This document shows positions 7,987 through 13,770 of a stretch of DNA of 13,770 nucleotides, in pieces. The notes beneath the pieces were generated by a model. The model made no database searches. It worked only from the letters and a program-made list of their open reading frames with translations, and had not been told where the DNA came from. The stretch covers positions 1 through 13,770 of the forward strand of contig JBBDRL010000005.1 of assembly GCA_040905505.1 (NCBI GenBank). Reading direction: 5' to 3'. Numbering within the stretch: the first letter of the stretch is position 1; each line of letters opens with the position of its first letter. A program made the position numbers and the translations under genes. The stretch comes from WHSP01 sp040905505. Its GTDB lineage: Bacteria > Gemmatimonadota > Gemmatimonadetes > Longimicrobiales > Longimicrobiaceae.

Positions 7987-8021
7987 AGCTATCAGCTATC
8001 GGCTATCGGCTATCAGCTTGG
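7987..8021. repeat. Heptamer array RGCTATC upstream of relA
   Basis: Units AGCTATC, AGCTATC, GGCTATC, GGCTATC and a degenerate AGCTTGG run without interruption at a 7-base period. The array starts 4 bases upstream of the relA ATG, where a ribosome-binding site would be expected. Confidence 0.75.
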
Positions 8022-8027
8022 GACTGC

Positions 8028-8062
8028 GTTATCCGGTATTCGTTATCCGTTATCCGATTGGC
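8028..8062. repeat. Heptamer array GTTATCC
   Basis: Units GTTATCC, GGTATTC, GTTATCC, GTTATCC and a degenerate GATTGGC repeat at a 7-base period, 6 bases from the neighbouring RGCTATC array. The shared TATC core and identical period suggest the two arrays diverged from one repeat family. Confidence 0.7.
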
Positions 8063-8147
8063 GATGGTCGGGGAGCGGGTGACGGAGCAGAATGCACGGC
8101 GCCGCGAGAATGGGGCCGCAGGATGCGGATAAAGTTAGTCTCTCGTT

Positions 8148-8174
8148 GTGATATCACCAACAGCGGCGTTGGTG
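8148..8174. promoter_or_regulatory. Palindrome and adjoining hairpin
   Basis: GTGATATCAC (8148-8157) is a perfect 10-base palindrome. Overlapping its right edge, CACCAAC (8155-8161) pairs with GTTGGTG (8168-8174) around a 6-base loop. The position between two divergent genes would suit a regulator site, but no bound protein can be named. Confidence 0.3.
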
Positions 8175-8325
8175 CGGACATCGGCCCCTGACCGCCGTGA
8201 GCGCTCATGTTTAGCCGCTTCGGCATCGGTCGGCTACGGATTCAGCCGCTGACGCCCGCGCGAGATGGTAATGCAGCACCTGCTTCAGCGATGGGTTCTG
8301 ATCAGCTGGCTGTGCCGAAGGATGT

Positions 8326-8354
8326 TTGACTGCGCGGTGTTCGTTGCGTAGGAT
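8326..8354 (+). promoter_or_regulatory. Candidate sigma-70-like promoter for the ATPase gene
   Basis: TTGACT (8326-8331) and TAGGAT (8349-8354) are separated by exactly 17 bases, matching 5 of 6 and 4 of 6 consensus positions. Transcription would begin near 8361, leaving a leader of about 90 bases before the ATG at 8453. Confidence 0.5.
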
Positions 8355-8452
8355 AGTAGGCGGTCTGTATGTCGACCGAGAGGTGGTCTAAATGTAGGCT
8401 ACGTCGACGGAGTGCATCGGGATTTGTTCTCAGGGTCAGGAGATTAGAGTGG

Positions 8453-9730
8453 ATGGATCAGGGGTACACCCGTCGAATTCTCGATGATGAACTCGACGAA
8501 CTGCTGACAGGAGTGTCGGCAATCGCCATCGAAGGCGCCAAAGCGATCGGGAAGACGGCGACTGCTCTGCAGCGGGCACGTAGGGTTCACGAACTGGACG
8601 ACCCGGGGCAACGGGAGATCGCGCTCGCAGATCCTGCACGGCTTGTTTCAGGCACGCCGCCCATCCTGATCGACGAATGGCAACGGATCCCCGAATCGTG
8701 GGATCTGGTCCGTCGAGCGGTAGATCGCGATCCGACTCCCAACCGATTCCTTCTAACGGGATCGGCTACGCCGATTGATCCCGCGACGCACTCAGGCGCT
8801 GGCAGGATCGTTCGCGTTCGAATGCGGCCGCTGAGTCTCGCCGAGCGTGGGCTGGGCCCTGTTTCCGTGAGCCTGAGCTCGCTGCTGAAAGGCGAGCGAC
8901 GGGAGATCAGCGGCACCACGACGGTTCGGCTTCGGCAGTACGCGGAAGAAATTCTCGTTTCTGGATTTCCCGCCATCAGAAGGCTCAGCGGCCGCGCCTT
9001 GCGAGCACAGTTGGAGAGCTACATCGCCAGGTTGGTCGACAAAGAGTTCACGGACATGGGCTACGCCGTCCGGGATGCAGAATCGCTGAGACGCTGGATG
9101 CGAGCATATGCCGCTGCGACATCGACAACGACCACGCTGGAGACGATACGCGATGCGGCCACCTCCGGAGAGCGTACGAAGCCAGCCCGCGATACGGTCC
9201 TGGCCTACCGCTCCGTTCTCGAAAAGCTGTGGGTGCTGGACCCGGTCCCCGCCTGGGTGCCGACCCGCAACCAGATCTCTCGACTCTCTCGACCTGACAA
9301 GCACCACCTGGTCGATCCAGCGCTTGCAGCATCCTTGCTCGGGATCACCGTCGACGCCTTGTTAGAGGGTGGCGATGCCGGTCCAGAGATCCCTCGGGAT
9401 GGCACGCTATTGGGGCACCTGTTCGAGTCGCTGATCACGCAGACCATACGCGTATATGCGCAAGCTGCGGAAACCGACGTTCGACACCTTCGAACGAAGA
9501 ATGGCCGACGGGAGGTCGATCTGATCGTCGTGCGGCCAGATCAACGTGTTCTCGCAATCGAGGTAAAGCTCACGAGCACGATAGCTGACAAGGACGTCAA
9601 GCACCTCTCGTGGCTGAAAGAGCAAATCGGCGACGATCTGCTCGATTCATTGGTCGTGACCACTGGCTCACATGCCTACCGGCGTAATGACGGTATCGCT
9701 GTAGTCCCTGCGGCCCTGCTCGGACCATGA
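8453..9730 (+). CDS. AAA ATPase with DUF4143 domain
   Basis: This belongs to the widespread, patchily distributed family pairing an AAA_14 ATPase with a C-terminal DUF4143 domain; the cellular role is not established. The 425-residue product has Walker A GAKAIGKT (28-35), Walker B PILIDEWQRIP (70-80), the sensor-like FLLTGSATP (99-107), RMRPLSLAERG (123-133), SGFP (170-173) and GHLFESLI (321-328). The end has REVDLIVV (353-360) and LAIEVK (367-372), resembling a restriction-endonuclease-like fold. The ATG at 8453 has AGGAG (8438-8442) 10 bases upstream; a longer frame to 8369 adds Arg-rich residues without family character. It is the only plus-strand gene. It uses ATA, AGA and AGG codons rarely seen in its neighbours, suggesting acquisition. 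It converges on radC, 40 bases away. Confidence 0.9.
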   Translation: MDQGYTRRILDDELDELLTGVSAIAIEGAKAIGKTATALQRARRVHELDDPGQREIALADPARLVSGTPPILIDEWQRIPESWDLVRRAVDRDPTPNRFLLTGSATPIDPATHSGAGRIVRVRMRPLSLAERGLGPVSVSLSSLLKGERREISGTTTVRLRQYAEEILVSGFPAIRRLSGRALRAQLESYIARLVDKEFTDMGYAVRDAESLRRWMRAYAAATSTTTTLETIRDAATSGERTKPARDTVLAYRSVLEKLWVLDPVPAWVPTRNQISRLSRPDKHHLVDPALAASLLGITVDALLEGGDAGPEIPRDGTLLGHLFESLITQTIRVYAQAAETDVRHLRTKNGRREVDLIVVRPDQRVLAIEVKLTSTIADKDVKHLSWLKEQIGDDLLDSLVVTTGSHAYRRNDGIAVVPAALLGP

Positions 9731-9770
9731 ACGCCACGCGATCCCGGTTCCGGGGCGTACAGTCACCTTC

Positions 9771-10472
9771 TCACTCCATCATTCCACTCTCCGCCAGCGA
9801 CACATACCGCCGCTCGCCGATGATGACGTGGTCGAGGACCTCGATGCCGATGATGGATCCCGCGCCGCGGAGCTGCCGCGTCACGGAGCGGTCCTCGGCC
9901 GAGGGCGAGGGGTCGCCGCTGGGGTGGTTGTGGACGAGGATGATGCTGGCCGCCGACTCGCTGATCGCGGCGCGGAACACCTCACGCGGATGGACCAGCG
10001 AGGCGTCCAGGGTCCCACGCGTGACCTGAAGCTTCCGTAGCACCTCGTTCTGCGTATTGAGCAGCAGGACGTGGAACTCCTCGTGCGGCAGGTCGCGCAT
10101 CGAGAGCCGCATCAGCGCGTGCACGTCCGCCGCGCAGCGGATCCGCTCCCGCTCGCCCCGCTCCTCCTCGACCGCCCTGCGCCCAAGGTCCAGCGCCGCC
10201 AGGATCTTCGTCGCCTTCGCCGGCCCGACCCCCGGCACCCTGCACAGCTCCGTGACCGACCCGTTCATGATCCGCCGCAGCGCCCCACCACTCCCATTCC
10301 CGAAATGCCCGATCAGCTCCCCCGCAACGTCGACCGCCGACCGCGCCGGCCGCCCATTCGATGCCGGCTGCCCTGTCTCGATGAGAATCGCGAGAAGCTC
10401 GCGGTCGGGAAGGGCGTGCGCGCCGAGGCGGTGGAGGCGTTCGCGGGGGCGCTCGAGGGTGGGCCATTCGCG
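9771..10472 (-). CDS. radC: RadC family JAMM/MPN-domain protein, 5' end missing
   Basis: RadC proteins carry a JAMM metal-binding domain; the old DNA-repair name is doubtful and the molecular role is unsettled. The 233 visible residues begin REWPTLERPRERLHRLGAHA, which is the usual start region, so only a handful of residues and the start codon are lost in the N run. DRELLAILI is followed by a helix-hairpin-helix (CRVPGVGPAKATKILAALDL, 77-96) and the catalytic HNHPSGDPSPSAED (181-194), with all JAMM residues present. The product ends GMME with TGA at 9771-9773. It lies directly downstream of secA, but the true spacing is unknown because the gap size is nominal. It converges with the ATPase gene. 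Confidence 0.94.
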   Translation of the reverse strand, partial: REWPTLERPRERLHRLGAHALPDRELLAILIETGQPASNGRPARSAVDVAGELIGHFGNGSGGALRRIMNGSVTELCRVPGVGPAKATKILAALDLGRRAVEEERGERERIRCAADVHALMRLSMRDLPHEEFHVLLLNTQNEVLRKLQVTRGTLDASLVHPREVFRAAISESAASIILVHNHPSGDPSPSAEDRSVTRQLRGAGSIIGIEVLDHVIIGERRYVSLAESGMME

Positions 10473-10572
10473 NNNNNNNNNNNNNNNNNNNNNNNNNNNN
10501 NNNNNNNNNNNNNNNNNNNNNNNNNNNNNNNNNNNNNNNNNNNNNNNNNNNNNNNNNNNNNNNNNNNNNNNN
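10473..10572. other. Assembly gap between secA and radC
   Basis: Exactly 100 Ns stand here, probably a fixed placeholder. Unlike the first gap, the flanks share no visible overlap, so real sequence is missing. It must contain the secA stop codon and the radC start. Confidence 0.9.
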
Positions 10573-13500
10573 AGCCCCCGTGACACTTCTTGTACTTCTT
10601 CCCGCTCCCACACGGACACGGGTCGTTGCGGCCGACCTCCTCGGCCACCGCGACGGGTTGCGGCTTGGCGTTCTCCTGGCCGCGGTTGGTCTGCAGCTCG
10701 TCGAGCTTGGGCTGGCGGACGGCGGCGCGCGGGTTGACGCCCATGGCGAGGGCGGCGTCGACCTCGGCGGGGCGCTGCTGCTGCGGCGGGCGCTCGGCGG
10801 GGCCGGTCGAGGTGTCGGGACCCACGGGGCCCTCGGGCTGACCGCGTGACGGGGTGCCGAAGCGGGTCGGCTTCACGGCCGGCGGGGGGCCTACCTCCAG
10901 GCGGGCCCTGAAGAGGAGCCGCGCGGTCGACGCCTGAATGTCCGTCAGCAGATCGACGAACATCTCGTACGCCTCGCGCTTGTACTCGATCAGCGGGTCC
11001 TTCTGGCCCCAGCCGCGGAAGCCGATCGACGCCTTCAGGTGGTCCAGATCGTAGAGGTGCTCCTTCCACCGGTCGTCGAGGGTGCTCAGCGTGATGTAGC
11101 GGAGCAACTGCTCGGTGTTCTGCCCGAACTGCCGAAGCTGCGCGTCGAATTTTGCGCGCGCGAGGTCGAACAGGTAGTCGTGCAGGTCGTCGACGCCGTC
11201 GAAGTCGTGGGGCGCGCCCGGCTCCTCGGGAAGTCGGTCGGCGATGAGGAAGAAGTCGAGCTGCAGCCGGCTGCGTAGCTCGGCCAGCTCCCATTCCTCC
11301 ACGTGCGTGCCTTCGGGCACGTGCTCGTCGATCAGACGGTCGATCGTCTTCTCGATCATGTCCCACGCTTCGCCCTTCAGGTCCTCGCCGCCCTCGAGCG
11401 CGAACGTCCGCAGGTCGTAGATGACCTCGCGCTGCTGGTTCATCACGTCGTCGTAGTCCAACAGCCGCTTGCGCGCCTCGAAGTTCTGCATCTCGACGCG
11501 CTTCTGCGCGTTGCCGATCGAGCGCGTGATCAGCGAGTGGGTGATGACCTCGCCCTCTTCGGCGCCCATCTTCGTCATCACCCCGGCGATCCGGTCGGAG
11601 CCGAACAGCCGCATCAGGTCGTCCTCGAGCGACAGGAAGAACTGCGTCGCGCCCGGGTCGCCCTGACGGCCCGCTCGCCCGCGCAACTGCCGGTCGATGC
11701 GCCGCGACTCGTGCCGCTCGGAGCCGATGATGTGCAGCCCGCCCATCTCCTCGAACGTCTCGCCGTCGGCCTCGTAATGCTTCGTCTCCTTCACCCCGGG
11801 CCCGAGCTTGATGTCGGTGCCTCGGCCGGCCATGTTCGTCGCGATCGTCACGGCGCCTGGCTGACCCGCGTTGGCCACGATCGAAGCCTCGCGGCCGTGC
11901 TGTTTTGCGTTCAGCACCTCGTGCTTGATCCCGCGCCGCTTCAGCATCCGCGCGAGCGTCTCGGAGACGTCCACGCTCACGGTGCCGACGAGCACCGGCA
12001 GCTCCATCGCGTTCAGCCGCTCGATCTCCTCGATGATCGCGTTGTACTTCTCGCGCTTGGTGCGGAAGACGAGGTCGTGCCGGTCGTCCCGGATGATCGG
12101 GCGGTTGGTCGGGATGACCATCACGTCGAGGCCGTAGATCTGGTGGAACTCACCCTCTTCGGTCTCGGCGGTGCCGGTCATGCCCGCCAGCTTGTCGTAC
12201 ATGCGGAAGTAGTTCTGGATGGTGACCGTCGCGAGCGTCTGGGTCTCGCCCTTCACGGTCACGCCCTCCTTCGCCTCGACCGCCTGGTGCAGCCCGTCGG
12301 ACCAACGCCGGCCGGCCATCATGCGGCCGGTGAACTCGTCGACGATCACGATCTGCCCGTCCTGCACCACGTACTGCTCGTCCTTGTGGAAGAGCGCGTA
12401 GCCCTTCAGGAGCTGGTGGATGACGTGCATCTTCTCGCTCTTGCCCGCGTACTCCTGCTCGAGCTTCTCCCGCTGCTCACGCTTCTCGTCGATCGAGAGG
12501 TCCGGATCCTCCTCGACCTCGTGGATCACCTCGGAGAGATCGGGCACGATGAACGCGTCGGGCTCGTCGGGCGAGAGGATGTCGATGCCGCGGTCGGTCA
12601 GGTGGACGTTGTGACCCTTCTCGTCCATCGCGAACAGGAGCTGCTCGTCCAGCTCGTGCAGGCGCTTCTCGCGCATGTACGACGCTTCGACCTTCTGCGT
12701 GAGCTTCTGGAGACCCGGATCGTCCGCGAACATCTTCGCCAGCCGGCGGTTCTTGGGGCCGCCGCGCTTGGCCAGCAGCAGCTTCTCGCCGGCGGTGAAC
12801 TCGTCGCCTTCCTCCAGTGCCTTCTCGGCCTCGGCGATCATCTCACCCACCACACGGTTCTGCCGGCGCGCCAGGTCCGCGACCATCGTGTTGTACTTGC
12901 CGTACGCCAGGTTCGTCTCCGACGCGACGGGGCCGGAGATGATCAGCGGCGTGCGCGCCTCGTCGATCAGGACGGAGTCGACCTCGTCGATGATCGCGTA
13001 GTAGTGCTTCCGCTGGACCCGCTGCTCCAGCGTGTGCACCATGTTGTCGCGCAGGTAGTCGAAGCCGTACTCGTTGTTGGTGCCGTAGGTGATGTCGGCG
13101 AGGTACGCGTTGCGGCGCTCGGGCGTGCCGGGGTCGTGCAGGTCGATGCAGTCGACGGTCAGGCCCAGGTACTTGTACAGGTGGCCCATCCACTCCGAGT
13201 CGCGCTGGGCGAGGTAGGAGTTGACGGTCACCAGGTGGGCCCCGCGGCCGGTCAGTGCGTTGAGGTAGAGGGGCATCGTCGCGACGAGCGTCTTACCCTC
13301 ACCCGTCGCCATCTCCGTCACCTTGCCCTCGTGCAGCGCGATGCCGCCGATGAGCTGCACGTCGTACGGGACCATGTCCCACTTCAGCTTCTGGCCGGTG
13401 ACGTCGATCTCGGTGTCCAGCAGCCGACGCGCGGCCTCCTTGACCGTCGCGAACGCCTCGGGCAGGATCTCGTTGAGGGCGTCCTGGAGGACGGCGTAGT

Positions 13501-13770
13501 GCTCCTTCTCCAGGTCGGCGATGTCGGCGGTGATGGCCTCACGCTCGACGGCGCTCTCGGCCTTTCCGCGTTGCACCCGCAGCTCCTCGATCTCCGCCTC
13601 GACCGCCTCCGTCCGCTCCCGAATGATGTCGCGGAACTTCAGCGTCTGCCCCTTGAGCTCGTCCTCGCCGACCCCCTCGAGGCGCTCCCAGTGCTCGTTG
13701 ATCTCTTCGACTTTCGGACCAAGGCGCTTTACTTCTCGATCGTGCCGCGTTCCGAAGACGGTTTGGACTA
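10573..13770 (-). CDS. secA: Preprotein translocase ATPase SecA, both ends incomplete
   Basis: SecA is the motor that drives unfolded preproteins through SecYEG at the cytoplasmic membrane. About 1065 residues are visible. The reading frame continues past the internal GTG at 13576 to the window edge, giving VQTVFGTRHDREVKRLGPKV, which is SecA's N-terminal region; only a few first residues are missing. Visible motifs are MATGEGKT (Walker A, 153-160), DEVD (261-264), IVDEFTGR, NMAGRGTDI (645-653) and QLRGRAGRQGD (694-704). A Pro/Gln-rich linker follows, then the zinc-binding CPCGSGKKYKKCH (1051-1063). The stop lies in the N run just after CHGG. The preprotein cross-linking region is long, with AKRGGPKNRRLAKMF and an acidic EVEEDPDLSIDEKREQ stretch, as in Bacteroidota-like SecA, which fits an FCB-group host. 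Confidence 0.97.

Larger units (their letters stand above)
7983..8452. other. Spacer between divergent relA and ATPase genes
   Basis: About 470 bases lie between the two starts. They hold two heptamer arrays (7987-8021 and 8028-8062), a palindrome with an adjoining hairpin (8148-8174), and a promoter aimed at the ATPase gene (8326-8354). The stretch 8175-8320 shows no recognised gene, tRNA or repeat. A minus-strand frame without a start codon is open from about 8211 to 8390 but resembles nothing I know. Confidence 0.7.

Noticed and set aside
5054..8062. CRISPR array from the short repeats
   Set aside because: The units are 7-base tandem repeats without spacers, and no cas gene is present.
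5793..8132. Long plus-strand open frame of 779 codons opposite relA
   Set aside because: It mirrors the coding strand of a clear Rel enzyme and arises from high GC at third positions. The translation is Leu/Val/Arg/Asp-rich with no family features.
8200..8260. Integron attC-like site (GTTTAGC near GAGCGCTC)
   Set aside because: The core departs from GTTRRRY, and no paired site or integrase is visible.
8211..8390. Minus-strand frame open for 58 codons, possibly a gene remnant
   Set aside because: It has no start codon and no recognised similarity. Open stretches of this size are common in GC-rich DNA.
9731..9770. Bidirectional terminator between the ATPase gene and radC
   Set aside because: Only a weak 5-bp ACGCC/GGCGT pairing with a long loop and no U-tract is seen.

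Overview
This window reads as a high-GC chromosomal segment from an environmental bacterium, most plausibly a Gemmatimonadota-type genome. That assignment is an inference from GC content, the long FCB-style SecA, one bifunctional Rel protein and the gene neighbourhood; no search was run. Two 100-base N runs (5376-5475 and 10473-10572) suggest a scaffolded metagenome or draft assembly.

All core genes lie on the minus strand, in the transcription order secA, radC, relA/spoT, a small four-helix-bundle gene, uvrB, tsaE, tsaB, rimI, ssb. secA is cut at its start by the window edge and at its end by the second N run; radC loses its first residues to the same run. tsaE, tsaB and rimI form a tight operon with two 4-base GTGA stop/start overlaps. 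TsaE and TsaB belong to the tRNA t6A pathway and RimI acetylates ribosomal protein S18. ssb follows after 162 bases with a possible promoter of its own and ends before two tandem hairpins.

The only plus-strand gene is an AAA ATPase of the DUF4143 type (8453-9730), set between relA and radC. It has its own sigma-70-like promoter and codon use unlike its neighbours, so it looks acquired.

The first N run is an assembly artefact. The same 55 bases lie on both sides of it, and collapsing the copy restores an intact 116-residue four-helix-bundle (S23/Avd-like) gene. That gene is bracketed by arrays of 7-base repeats in inverted orientation. Different 7-base repeat arrays lie directly upstream of relA. 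The uvrB-tsaE spacer holds further short repeats and hairpins. The four-helix gene with its inverted heptamer borders is the best candidate here for a poorly described mobile or repeat-associated system.
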